Origin: an uncultured Coriobacteriia bacterium
GTDB lineage: Bacteria > Actinomycetota > Coriobacteriia > Coriobacteriales > QAMH01
Reading direction: 5' to 3'
NCBI GenBank assembly: GCA_949283445.1
Contig: CASDTD010000195.1
Coordinates: 1 to 8,795, forward strand
DNA length: 8,795 nucleotides
Shown one piece after another: positions 1-7,002 of the stretch (within the stretch, counting starts at the first letter, position 1; each line of letters starts with the position of its first letter). Under the pieces are notes generated by a model, which had not been told where the DNA came from, did not search any database, and was given only the letters and a program-made list of their open reading frames with translations. The translations under genes and the position numbers were made by a program.

Positions 1-970
1 GGTCGTTCAAGGAGAGCTTCTCCAGCGCGTCGCGCAGCGCGGGGTACTGGTCGGCGTCGATGGGAAATAAGCCCGTGTAGACCATGGGCTTGACGTCGCG
101 GTAACCGGGCAAGGGCTCGGCCGCCCCGCCTTTGGCGAGCGTGACGGTGTCGCCCACCTTGACCAGGCGCGGGTCTTTCAGGCCCGTGACCAGATAGCCG
201 ACCTCGCCAATGGTGAGCTCGTCGACGGGCGTTTCAGCCGGACGGCGCACGCCCACTTCCTCGACCTCGCATTCATTGCCCGTCTGCATGAAGCGGACCT
301 TGTCCTTGGCGTGGATGGAGCCGTCCACCACGCGAATCAAGGCGACCACGCCGCGGTAGGCGTCGAAATAGGAATCGAAGATGAGCGCTTTCAGCGGCGC
401 ATTCGCATCGCCTTCGGGTGCGGGAATGTGCGTGACGATAGCCTCGAGCAAGTCGTGCACACCCAGGCCGGACTTACCGGAGGTGAGCACCGCGTCATCT
501 GCCGGGATGGCCAGGCCCTCCTCTATCTCGGCGCGCACGCGTTCCGGGTCTGCGGCGGGAAGATCTACCTTGTTGATGGCGGGGATGATTTCCAGGTTGG
601 CGTTCATGGCCAAAAGGGCGTTTGCCACCGTCTGCGCCTCGACGCCCTGCGTGGAATCCACCACGAGCACCGCGCCCTCGCACGCCGCCAGCGAACGGCT
701 CACCTCGTAGGTGAAGTCCACATGGCCCGGTGTGTCGATGAGGTTGAACTGGTAGGTTTCCCCGTCGTCGGCGTGGTAGAGCACGCAGACCGCCTGCGAC
801 TTGATGGTGATGCCGCGCTCGCGCTCGATGTCCATGGAATCCAGCACCTGCTCCACCATGTCGCGCTCGGCCACCGTGTGCGTCATTTCCAGCACGCGGT
901 CTGCCAGCGTCGACTTGCCGTGGTCGATATGGGCGATGATGGAGAAGTTTCTGATATGGCTGGGGTCCAT
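1..970 (-). CDS. lepA: Elongation factor 4 (LepA), N-terminal part; cut by the window edge
   Basis: Translational GTPase of the EF-G-like family that acts on the ribosome and is linked to back-translocation or initiation quality. The first 323 codons are present; the family is usually about 600 residues, so the C-terminal half lies off the left edge. GTP-binding motifs are all visible: G1 AHIDHGKST at residues 13-21, the switch-I segment RERGIT at 50-55, G3 DTPGH at 79-83 and G4 NKVD at 133-136. Residues after about 190 continue into domain II. The ATG start (968-970) is preceded by a GGAAAGG ribosome binding site about 6 bases upstream and gives the usual short N-terminus before G1. It lies 81 bases downstream of rpsT, with a terminator in between, so it may use its own promoter, although I see none clearly. 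Identification is secure. Confidence 0.97.
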   Translation of the reverse strand, partial: MDPSHIRNFSIIAHIDHGKSTLADRVLEMTHTVAERDMVEQVLDSMDIERERGITIKSQAVCVLYHADDGETYQFNLIDTPGHVDFTYEVSRSLAACEGAVLVVDSTQGVEAQTVANALLAMNANLEIIPAINKVDLPAADPERVRAEIEEGLAIPADDAVLTSGKSGLGVHDLLEAIVTHIPAPEGDANAPLKALIFDSYFDAYRGVVALIRVVDGSIHAKDKVRFMQTGNECEVEEVGVRRPAETPVDELTIGEVGYLVTGLKDPRLVKVGDTVTLAKGGAAEPLPGYRDVKPMVYTGLFPIDADQYPALRDALEKLSLND

Positions 971-984
971 GGCGGCCTTTCCGA

Positions 985-1021
985 ATAAAAAGAGAACCGC
1001 CCCTCCAGCATAAAAGGGCGG
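985..1021 (-). terminator. Rho-independent terminator after rpsT
   Basis: On the minus strand a GGGCGG / CCGCCC stem (1016-1021 with 997-1002) encloses a 13-base loop. After a two-base interruption an AGAG/CTCT extension lengthens the stem. It is followed by a T-rich run (bases 985-995 read as TCTTTTTATTC). It lies 30 bases past the rpsT stop codon and ahead of lepA, so it would end most rpsT transcripts. Some read-through into lepA is possible because the gap is short. Confidence 0.75.
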
Positions 1022-1051
1022 CTCTGGGTGAAGCTGTTACGGCAACGAGTG

Positions 1052-1312
1052 CTACAGGCTGTTGACCAGGTTCATGACGCCGCTCTTGCGGTTGGCAGCC
1101 TGGTTCTTGTGGATGATGCCCTTGCTCGCGGCCTTGTCGAGCAGACGGCAGGCATACAGGCCCTTCTCCTGCGCGGCAGCGGCGTCGCCGGCCTCCACAG
1201 CCTCGCGGACGCGACGGACGGCGGTCTTGAGCTCGGCCTTGACGGCGCGGTTGCGCTGACGGGCCTTCTCGTTGGTCTTGATACGCTTCTTCTGACTCTT
1301 GATGTTCGCCAT
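1052..1312 (-). CDS. rpsT: 30S ribosomal protein S20
   Basis: Small-subunit protein that binds 16S rRNA helices during 30S assembly. The 86-residue product begins [18 protein letters not shown], a typical S20 opening, is rich in Lys/Arg/Ala, and matches the family's 84-90 residue length. The helical body ends with [19 protein letters not shown], where the NxAxRKKS-type segment is conserved in S20. An upstream in-frame extension is open for over 150 codons, but it runs through the repeat region and is not S20-like. The ATG at 1310-1312 is therefore chosen; it is preceded by AAAGGA 11 bases upstream. A candidate promoter lies about 65 bases upstream and a terminator directly downstream, so it looks monocistronic. 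S20 often represses its own translation in other bacteria; no such element is identified here. Confidence 0.97.
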   Translation of the reverse strand: MANIKSQKKRIKTNEKARQRNRAVKAELKTAVRRVREAVEAGDAAAAQEKGLYACRLLDKAASKGIIHKNQAANRKSGVMNLVNSL

Positions 1313-1377
1313 TTTTAGGCTATTCCTTTCGATGAAACCGATGCGTTCGTAGCAGTGGGATGCGACGAAACTACGAA

Positions 1378-1406
1378 ATAGTAGCACACCGGCTATGCGA
1401 ATGGAA
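1378..1406 (-). promoter_or_regulatory. Candidate rpsT promoter (extended -10)
   Basis: On the minus strand TGCTACTAT (an extended -10, hexamer at 1378-1383) is preceded 17 bases upstream by a weak TTCCAT -35 (1401-1406). Transcription would start near 1371, giving a leader of about 60 bases before the rpsT ATG. The TG extension compensates for the poor -35. This is by eye only. Confidence 0.45.
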
Positions 1407-1493
1407 CGAAAACAAGCAAGATGCCCGCGACTTTTCTCGTGCGGCTTGCGAAGGGGTGAAAGAGACGCCGAGGACGCGGGCGGATGCCGCCAG

Positions 1494-1530
1494 GCACCTG
1501 CACTTACGGCAGGTGCACATGCGCAGGTGC
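1494..1530. repeat. Short inverted repeat with a second alternative arm
   Basis: GCACCTGC (1494-1501) is perfectly complementary to GCAGGTGC at 1509-1516 (7-base loop). The same octamer recurs at 1523-1530, so the left arm can pair with either copy. There is no T-tract on either side, so it is not an obvious terminator. It lies between the rpsT promoter and the main repeat cluster, in sequence with no credible gene. Confidence 0.55.
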
Positions 1531-1618
1531 GAGACGTCCCGTGGAGACGTTCACCCAGCTGCCGCCCTCTTTCGCGTACAACGCGCGCAGCACAATGCCC
1601 CCTGAGAAGCAACGGTAT

Positions 1619-1681
1619 TGCCATATCGAGGTCAATCGACCACGCGGGAATGGCACCTGGTCGATTATGCGCGATATGGCA
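1619..1681. repeat. 63-bp interrupted palindrome, repeat cluster left part
   Basis: Outer arms TGCCATATCG (1619-1628) and CGATATGGCA (1672-1681) are perfect inverted copies. Nested inside them are AATCGACCA (1634-1642) and TGGTCGATT (1658-1666), also perfect, leaving a 15-base loop. The two stems are separated by equal 5-base internal loops, so the whole unit could fold into one long two-stage hairpin. It lies in the gap between rpsT and holA, downstream of the holA stop on the minus strand. Confidence 0.75.
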
Positions 1682-1701
1682 CGAAAACACTGCCATATCG
1701 C
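1671..1701. repeat. Perfect 11-bp inverted repeat, alternative hairpin
   Basis: GCGATATGGCA (1671-1681) and TGCCATATCGC (1691-1701) form a perfect 11-bp stem with a 9-base loop (1682-1690). The left arm is the same segment that closes the 63-bp palindrome to its left, so the two folds are mutually exclusive. No T-run follows, which argues against a standard terminator. Confidence 0.75.
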
Positions 1702-1763
1702 ACTCAACTGGGCAAAATCGCCTGTTTTTCACGGGAAAGCGTGCCATATCGCGTTCAACTGGC
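1691..1763. repeat. Direct repeat, 51-bp period (TGCCATATCGC..TCAACTGG)
   Basis: TGCCATATCGC followed two bases later by TCAACTGG occurs at 1691 and again at 1742, exactly 51 bases apart. The intervening bases are diverged. The spacing is a multiple of three, but no plausible coding frame with a start and ribosome binding site uses it. Confidence 0.7.
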
Positions 1764-1858
1764 CACATGCCCATTCGCACGCCATTTGATGTGCCCCTTC
1801 ATCACGACGCAATTGGCCACATGCCCATTCGCGTGTAATCTAATGTAACCCTTTGTCA
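1761..1858. repeat. 54-bp diverged tandem duplication reaching the holA stop
   Basis: An 18-base identical core, GGCCACATGCCCATTCGC, occurs at 1761-1778 and 1815-1832, 54 bases apart. The similarity continues for the next 27 bases (18 of 27 identical by my alignment) up to a shared TCACG, which in the right copy includes the holA stop codon (1856-1858). The core contains TGCCCATTCG, a variant of the TGCCATATCG word of the neighbouring repeats. Confidence 0.75.
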
Positions 1859-2812
1859 CGCAGAGCAGACGTCGAGCACCCATTTCTGAAAGCAGATGTC
1901 CGGATCTCCCCCGCTCTTCATGAGCTTTTCCGTTTCCGCAGCAGTCGCCAGCGCGTCGAGCAGCTCGCGGCGCGAATAGCCAGCCGCCCAGCGGAAGTAG
2001 TTTTTCACCTGCCAGTCCTGCTTGCCCAGTTCCGCAGCGAGTGCGGATGCGCCCGCGCCCTGCAGGCTCTTGGCAACGAGCAGCTCGCGCACGAGCGTGA
2101 CCGAACGCGCGAGCATGCCGTGTGGCGACTGGCTGGGCATAGCAGCCAGAAGCTCGAAGCAGCGTTTGGCATCGCGCGCGCCCAGCGCGTCGGTGAACAG
2201 CCAGGGTTTGGGCTCTGACGTGCGCGCGACGAAGCGCTCGACTTCGGGCACGTCGATGACCGCCCCTTTGCCCAGGGCGGACGCCATCTTCTTGAGTTCC
2301 GTGTCCAGATGGACGGTGGACTCCCCCACGCGCGCGATGAGTGCTTCGGCACCGCGCTGTGTGATGGTCACGCCTTCGCTTGCCGCGAAATCGCGTACCT
2401 GCGCGGGAAGCGCACGGCCCTTTTTCGCCTCGCAGCTGATGATGGCCTGCTTGCCCACCTTGGCGACCGCCTTGTACAAACGCGTGCTCTTCGCGAGCTT
2501 GGACGCGTCGAGCGCGAGAATCGACGTCGCGCAAGGCACGGCGAGATAGGAGACAAGCGCCTCGCTCGTGGCTTTGGGAAGCTTGTCGGCGTCCTTGACG
2601 ATGACCAGACGGTACGGGCTGGCAAACGGGAGCATGTTGAGCGAGGCGATGACGGCATCGGCATCTGCCGATGAGCCCACGAACACGTCTTTGTTGAAAT
2701 CGAGGTCACCCAGCGCGGCGATGCGCTTTTCGAGACGTTCCAGGACGAACTGCCGTTTGAACTCGTCTGCGCCCACGGCCAGATATGCTGCGAGAAACTC
2801 CTGTGCTGCCAA
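1856..2812 (-). CDS. holA: DNA polymerase III subunit delta
   Basis: Clamp-loader delta subunit, which opens the beta sliding clamp at primer-template junctions. The 318-residue product has the family's usual length. The N-terminal segment LAVGADEFKRQFVLERLEKR (11-30) matches the opening of HolA's RecD-fold domain. YRLVIVKDADKLPK (67-80) is the characteristic delta segment. VPEVERFVARTSEPKPWLFTDALG (188-211) leads into the C-terminal collar domain. The start is TTG at 2810-2812: an AAGGAG site 9 bases upstream fits it well, and no ATG occurs before residue 60. It begins 21 bases after the comEC stop, and its ribosome binding site lies in that gap, so translation probably follows comEC in one transcript. 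No terminator is clear downstream; the repeat cluster begins right at the stop codon. Confidence 0.93.
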   Translation of the reverse strand: MAAQEFLAAYLAVGADEFKRQFVLERLEKRIAALGDLDFNKDVFVGSSADADAVIASLNMLPFASPYRLVIVKDADKLPKATSEALVSYLAVPCATSILALDASKLAKSTRLYKAVAKVGKQAIISCEAKKGRALPAQVRDFAASEGVTITQRGAEALIARVGESTVHLDTELKKMASALGKGAVIDVPEVERFVARTSEPKPWLFTDALGARDAKRCFELLAAMPSQSPHGMLARSVTLVRELLVAKSLQGAGASALAAELGKQDWQVKNYFRWAAGYSRRELLDALATAAETEKLMKSGGDPDICFQKWVLDVCSA

Positions 2813-2833
2813 GCCCTTTTGCTCCTTCGTCGC

Positions 2834-5284
2834 TTACTCCGCTGCGCTTTTCTGGACGGACACCCGAATGCCCTCCCGCGAAAAACCAAGCGTGATGTCG
2901 CCATTCAAATCGGTACGATACACCTTAGCATGACACGCCGAAAGCGCGTCCAGCATCTCGCGGGTCGGATGACCGTAGCGGTTGTCCGCCCCGACCCCAA
3001 TGAGCGCGATTTCGGGCTTGAGCGCCGATAGTTCCTCATCTGTCGCGCTCTTGCGGCTGCCGTGATGGGCGACCTTCAAGATGTCGATGTCACCCACATC
3101 CGCGACGAGCCCTTCCGTCGCATCGCTTTCCGCATCGCCCGTCAGCAAGCCCCTCGCCTCGGGCACGCCATCGCCTTGCGCGTCGTATTCCAGCAAGCTG
3201 ACCAAGCTGTCCTCGTTGTCGCTTTCCCCGCCGTCTTCGGGAGCGAGCACGGTAGCCGTGAAATGGCCGACTTCGAACACATCACCCACGCCAATGCCTT
3301 CAAGCTTCCCGCCCGCCGTCACCCACCGGGCGCTTCGCGCGACGTCCGCCATGACGGGATCGCCTACCAGGTCTTTATGTACGTACACATGCTCCACGCC
3401 AACCACGCCGGCCAGAGCCGAAAGTGCCCCGCAATGGTCGTCGTCGGCGTGCGTTATGACCACCGCGTCCAGATGCGTAATGCCCTGCCGTGCCAGCCCC
3501 TGCACAAGCAGCGTGTCGTCTGCGCCCGTGTCAACCAAGAGGCTGGCGTCTCCATCGCGCACGAGCAGGCAGTCCCCCTGCCCCACGTCGATCATCACAA
3601 GCTCGGCAGCACCCGCGCCGCGTGGGTCGAGGGCAAGACCCGCCCGCGTCATGCCGCCCAAGCCGGCGACGAACATAACGGCAAGCGGAACAACGAGGCA
3701 GGCGGCGACCACACCGACACGCGTATGCGCCGTCCAGCCCGAAGACACGCCCTCATCGGCCGCCGCAACATCCTTGTCCACAGGCAGCGGCCAGAAAACC
3801 CACAGCACGAAAAGCGCGCCGACGAAGACGAGAGCCGTCCAAGGCCCCGTCTTGTCCAGCGGCACGCACGCACCGGGAACGTCGGCAAGCGCGTGCACGA
3901 GCCCGCCGGTTACCGCAGCAAGCGCGCCCGACAGCGAAAGGAGCAGCTGACCCGCCGGCGGGCACAATGCCGAAAGCAGCAACGCCGGAATGCCGACGCC
4001 GATGATGGCCGTGACAAGCGGCCCTGCCAACATGTTCGCGACAGGAGCTATCAACGGCAGCTGCGCGAACAGCGGAGCGGTAACCGGCAGCGTCGTCATC
4101 GTGGCAGCAAGCGTTGCAGCAAGCGGAGCAGCCGCTTTTTCGAGACGAGCGGGCAGCACGCACACAGACCACGCTTCGAGAAGTGGCGACAGCAAAATCA
4201 GCCCGGCAACCGCCAAGACAGAGAGCTGAAAGCCGATGGAAAACGCAAGGTTGGGGGAAAGCCCGAGAAACACGAGCACGCACGACGCCAGCGCCGAGAC
4301 GGCATGCCGCCGCCGGCGTGCCATACCGGCACATGAAGCGGTAAGGCACATAACGCACGAGCGAAGTGCAGAGGGTGCCATGCACGTAAGGCCCACGTAG
4401 AGAATCAAGCAGCCGCCTACAAGCGCGATGCGTACGGGCCGCTTGAAAGGCAGCCTGCCGAGCACCCACCCCAAAAGCACCGTCACCACCGCCAAATGCG
4501 AACCGGAAACGGCCATGAGGTGCGCAAGGCCCGTCACCTGGAAGTCTTTTTCCAGTTCGCTTCCCTCATACAGCGTCTCGTTGCCCAAAAGCACCCCGGC
4601 GAGCAAAGCCGCCGGTTCACCGCCCACTGCCCCGATGCGGGCGAAGCACGCATCCCGAAACGGCGCGACGAGCCCCCTGAGCCCCTGCGCGAAGCCCGCA
4701 TCTTCAGCCTTGCCCGCAGCAAGCATGCCGACGAAACCCTGCTGATGGTTCCATCTCCCTCCTGCATCATCTTCGGGCACCGACAGATTGCCCGAAACAC
4801 GCACCTTATGCCCTGCCGGCAAGGGCTTGACGCCGTCAGGCCACAGAACGCGCAGAGACACCGTCGTAGTGCCCATCCGACACGAAGCCGTCGAGACGAA
4901 ACCGTAGTCACGCGCAGAGGCATCCGACGTCAGCTCGCAGCAGACGGGGCCTTTCGCAACCTCCTGTTTGCATGCGGCAACACCATGTGCCCAGGCGCCC
5001 CAGCACGCGCATGCGCAGCAAAAGGCCGCGACAAACGCGACCGCGCACACGAGGGCGCTACGCCGCGACTGCACAAAGAACCCGGCGCACACTGCGTTCG
5101 CCTTCCTGCGTACGACCGCGCACGCCGCGCCGATGCCGAGTACCGCAAGTATCACTGCGCGCCAAGGAACGCTCGCACTTTGCACGTAGAGCATCCAGCT
5201 CGCCTGCTCGGCGAATACGACGGCAAGCCACGCGGCAACGGCAGCGCCGAACAGAACGCCCAACGATGGACGTTTTGGCGTCAT
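2834..5284 (-). CDS. comEC: ComEC/Rec2 DNA uptake channel with metallo-beta-lactamase domain
   Basis: Polytopic inner-membrane protein that carries single-stranded DNA into the cytoplasm during transformation; its C-terminal hydrolase-like domain may degrade the non-transported strand. The product is 816 residues, within the family range. An N-terminal membrane region comes first, then an extracytoplasmic OB-like segment (about 110-200). The Competence domain (about 225-500) carries GLAHLMAVSGSHLAVV near 252-267 and LIAPVANMLAGP near 411-422. The C-terminal metallo-beta-lactamase domain (about 560-816) has DVGQGD at 566-571, the metal motif THADDDH at 611-617 and VAHHGSRKS at 738-746. The ATG at 5282-5284 overlaps the comEA stop by one base (TGATG), which suggests coupled translation. 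A GTG at 5293 would add three residues. The membrane segment around residues 80-120 is unusually cysteine-rich (CCACAC, CC). Confidence 0.95.
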   Translation of the reverse strand: MTPKRPSLGVLFGAAVAAWLAVVFAEQASWMLYVQSASVPWRAVILAVLGIGAACAVVRRKANAVCAGFFVQSRRSALVCAVAFVAAFCCACACWGAWAHGVAACKQEVAKGPVCCELTSDASARDYGFVSTASCRMGTTTVSLRVLWPDGVKPLPAGHKVRVSGNLSVPEDDAGGRWNHQQGFVGMLAAGKAEDAGFAQGLRGLVAPFRDACFARIGAVGGEPAALLAGVLLGNETLYEGSELEKDFQVTGLAHLMAVSGSHLAVVTVLLGWVLGRLPFKRPVRIALVGGCLILYVGLTCMAPSALRSCVMCLTASCAGMARRRRHAVSALASCVLVFLGLSPNLAFSIGFQLSVLAVAGLILLSPLLEAWSVCVLPARLEKAAAPLAATLAATMTTLPVTAPLFAQLPLIAPVANMLAGPLVTAIIGVGIPALLLSALCPPAGQLLLSLSGALAAVTGGLVHALADVPGACVPLDKTGPWTALVFVGALFVLWVFWPLPVDKDVAAADEGVSSGWTAHTRVGVVAACLVVPLAVMFVAGLGGMTRAGLALDPRGAGAAELVMIDVGQGDCLLVRDGDASLLVDTGADDTLLVQGLARQGITHLDAVVITHADDDHCGALSALAGVVGVEHVYVHKDLVGDPVMADVARSARWVTAGGKLEGIGVGDVFEVGHFTATVLAPEDGGESDNEDSLVSLLEYDAQGDGVPEARGLLTGDAESDATEGLVADVGDIDILKVAHHGSRKSATDEELSALKPEIALIGVGADNRYGHPTREMLDALSACHAKVYRTDLNGDITLGFSREGIRVSVQKSAAE

Positions 5285-5964
5285 CACAGACACACGTCGT
5301 CTTTCAGCGCTTCGAAGCGGACATCGCCGATACCCGAAACCTCCTTGAGCTCTTCGACGCTCGAGAAACGGCCATGCTCCTCACGGTAATCGACGATGCG
5401 CTGCGACAAAGACGGCCCGATGCCATCGAGCTCTTGCAGCTCTTCGACCGACGCCGTGTTCAGGTTGATCTTGGCGTTGCTTTTCTCCGTCCCCGCGCCT
5501 GACGCACCATCACTGCCCGCAGCACCCGACGACGCTTCTTTCTCGCTCGGGACATAAACCTGCATGCCGTCTTCGAGTTTCTGCGCGAGATTCACTCCCT
5601 GACGTGCCGCGTCGTCCTCAAGGCCCCCTGCCGCCGAAACGGCATCGGCAATGCGGGCGTCAGCTGGCAAGACGTACACCCCCGGGTTGACGACCGCACC
5701 TTCGACGTCGACGTAGAGTTCCGCTTCCTGAGCCGCTGTATCCTGCACATTTTGCTCTGCTTGCTGACCAGCCTCGCTGCTTTGCGTCTGCACCGCGAAG
5801 TCTTCGCTTTGCGCACTCGCCGCCGGCCAGAAACGCCACAGCGCGACAAGCACCAGTACGATGCAAATCACGCAGACGCCCACAAGCGCGGGGCGTGACA
5901 CATCGGCAAGCCCCGCACGGCGAAGGACGCTATTCAGCTTGAGGGAAAGACGATCGGGGAGCAT
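5284..5964 (-). CDS. comEA: ComEA DNA receptor (SLBB plus helix-hairpin-helix)
   Basis: Membrane-anchored DNA-binding protein that delivers incoming double-stranded DNA to ComEC. The 226 residues comprise a short cytoplasmic N-terminus, one membrane helix (about 25-43), and a Gln/Ala/Glu-rich stalk (50-80). An SLBB-type domain follows (82-140, with LYVDVEGAVVNPGVYVLP), then a Gly/Ser linker (144-160) and a C-terminal tandem helix-hairpin-helix region (166-226). That region carries INLNTASVEELQELDGIGP and a second GIG at 211-213. This is the standard Gram-positive ComEA order. The ATG at 5962-5964 has an AGGTGG site about 8 bases upstream. It is the first gene of the comEA-comEC-holA group. 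A TTGACA sequence occurs on the minus strand at 6021-6026, but I find no matching -10 box. Confidence 0.95.
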   Translation of the reverse strand: MLPDRLSLKLNSVLRRAGLADVSRPALVGVCVICIVLVLVALWRFWPAASAQSEDFAVQTQSSEAGQQAEQNVQDTAAQEAELYVDVEGAVVNPGVYVLPADARIADAVSAAGGLEDDAARQGVNLAQKLEDGMQVYVPSEKEASSGAAGSDGASGAGTEKSNAKINLNTASVEELQELDGIGPSLSQRIVDYREEHGRFSSVEELKEVSGIGDVRFEALKDDVCL

Positions 5965-6051
5965 AGTTCACCACCTGCAAGAGACGATTCCACCTTCTCT
6001 TCCAGCGTAATGACCCAATCTGTCAAAAGTTACGGCTCGCGTACGCGCTTG

Positions 6052-6142
6052 TTTACGGGCAGATGCCGGCTCATTTACGGATTTTTACCGGGCGCACACC
6101 GGCTTCGCGCCGGGCAAATACCGGGCAAACGCCGATTTACGC
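6052..6142. repeat. Three imperfect ~32-bp repeats upstream of comEA
   Basis: The 200-bp gap between comEA and the next upstream gene contains a degenerate tandem array. TACGGGC (6054), TACCGGGC (6086) and TACCGGGC (6119) recur 32-33 bases apart. Each is followed about 6 bases later by a GCCG or CCGG word. Inside it, CCGGGCAAATA is followed directly by CCGGGCAAACG (6110-6131), and CCGGC-TTCGC-GCCGG forms a small hairpin. No T-run makes it a terminator. It lies in the leader or promoter region of comEA, so a regulatory role is possible but unproven. Confidence 0.55.
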
Positions 6143-6165
6143 AGTTCAGCAGCATGAAAAGGAAC

Positions 6166-6996
6166 TCAGCTGGTGCGCGTCTTCAGGTTTTTCTCGCTTC
6201 TGTGCTTGATGGAGTTGAGGATGGCGTCGACCTCATAATCAAGAGATGTCTCGAAATCCGCAGTCTCATCTGCCGCCGCGTCCTGCACGCTCTCGGCAGA
6301 GCGCTCTCGCGCGAGCTCATCAACAGCGCTGGCCTCGCCCTCATCCGCATCGTCTTTCCCCTCATGCGAATGACGTATTTGCTCGGCACTCGGGGGCTGC
6401 AAGGCGCTCCCGCCGCTTCGACCGTCTGGCGAAAGCACGGCTCTCAGCTTCTCGCGCGTTTCCTCGTCAAGCTCCAACGCGGCGGTGTCGTCGCCGAGAA
6501 TGCTCGCGATGTGCTGCTCCTGGAGTTCCGCGTCGTCCCTCGTCGCCGCGCTTGCCAACCACGAAGGAAGGGCGAGCCCGTCGTCACGAGACGCTGCGGT
6601 AGCTTCCTGGCCCGAGCCTTCCCGCACGTCCGAAACGCCGGCATGAAGCTGTTCGTCGAAAAGACCGTCTTGGGGGAACTCGTCATAATGAATCTGCTGA
6701 CCCGGTTCGGGAGCCGTGTACACAACAGAATCCCCGTCTTCGGAAAGCGTCCCGCCTGCAAGCTGCGTCAGCGCCTGCAAGCCGAGCACCTGGCTTTCCA
6801 GCTCGTCAATCTGCTGCGCACGCCTTTTGAGCTTTCTTCTCGTGCGCACAAGCGAGATAAGCAAGATGATGACGAACAGCAGCAAGACGACAAGCACGAT
6901 GGCCGCAATGCTTGCCATAAGCCACATATCATCCGTCCCCAGCAAGGACATGAGCCGGCGCACCAGCACCGCGACGATGTTCTCCAAAAATCCCAT
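6166..6996 (-). CDS. Single-pass membrane protein with acidic cytoplasmic-type tail, unknown function
   Basis: I do not recognise a named family. The 276-residue product has an amphipathic N-terminal stretch, then one strong membrane helix (about 25-50, rich in Ile/Leu/Val). A basic stop-transfer patch, RTRRKLKRR, covers 51-59. A short heptad-like segment follows (about 61-73, QQIDELESQVLGL). The remaining ~200 residues are low in hydrophobics and very acidic (Asp/Glu/Ala/Ser-rich), probably disordered, and end in a basic KHRSEKNLKTRTS. By the positive-inside rule the tail is likely cytoplasmic. No ribosome binding site is visible. A TAGTAT -10-like box ends 6 bases before the ATG at 6994-6996, suggesting a leaderless message starting here; an ATG at 7000-7002 would add two residues. 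It is codirectional with the com genes but 200 bases away, so shared function is only a guess. Confidence 0.8.
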   Translation of the reverse strand: MGFLENIVAVLVRRLMSLLGTDDMWLMASIAAIVLVVLLLFVIILLISLVRTRRKLKRRAQQIDELESQVLGLQALTQLAGGTLSEDGDSVVYTAPEPGQQIHYDEFPQDGLFDEQLHAGVSDVREGSGQEATAASRDDGLALPSWLASAATRDDAELQEQHIASILGDDTAALELDEETREKLRAVLSPDGRSGGSALQPPSAEQIRHSHEGKDDADEGEASAVDELARERSAESVQDAAADETADFETSLDYEVDAILNSIKHRSEKNLKTRTS

Positions 6997-7002
6997 GCGC
7001 AT

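Noticed and set aside
311..988. Plus-strand open frame (225 codons) opposite lepA
   Set aside because: It lies wholly over lepA, whose GTPase motifs are intact; it is a shadow of high-GC codon structure.
1313..1780. N-terminal extension of S20 to 242 residues
   Set aside because: The extension runs through the repeat cluster and promoter region, has no S20 similarity, and the internal ATG has the ribosome site.
1619..1833. CRISPR array
   Set aside because: The repeats are short, divergent, in both orientations and unevenly spaced (23-72 bases). There are no constant repeats with unique spacers and no cas genes in view.
1755..2534. Minus-strand open frame of 259 codons covering part of holA and the repeats
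   Set aside because: It is out of frame with the well-supported holA and is Arg/Ala/Gly-rich. Its repetitive end only reflects the 54-bp DNA repeat.
3062..4336. Long plus-strand open frame (424 codons) opposite comEC
   Set aside because: It is antisense to a clear ComEC with intact motifs. Its product is Arg/His/Pro-rich with no domain character, as is usual for the reverse frame of high-GC genes.
6021..6026. TTGACA as a comEA promoter
   Set aside because: The -35 hexamer is perfect on the minus strand, but no acceptable -10 sequence is found 15-19 bases downstream, so a full promoter is not called.
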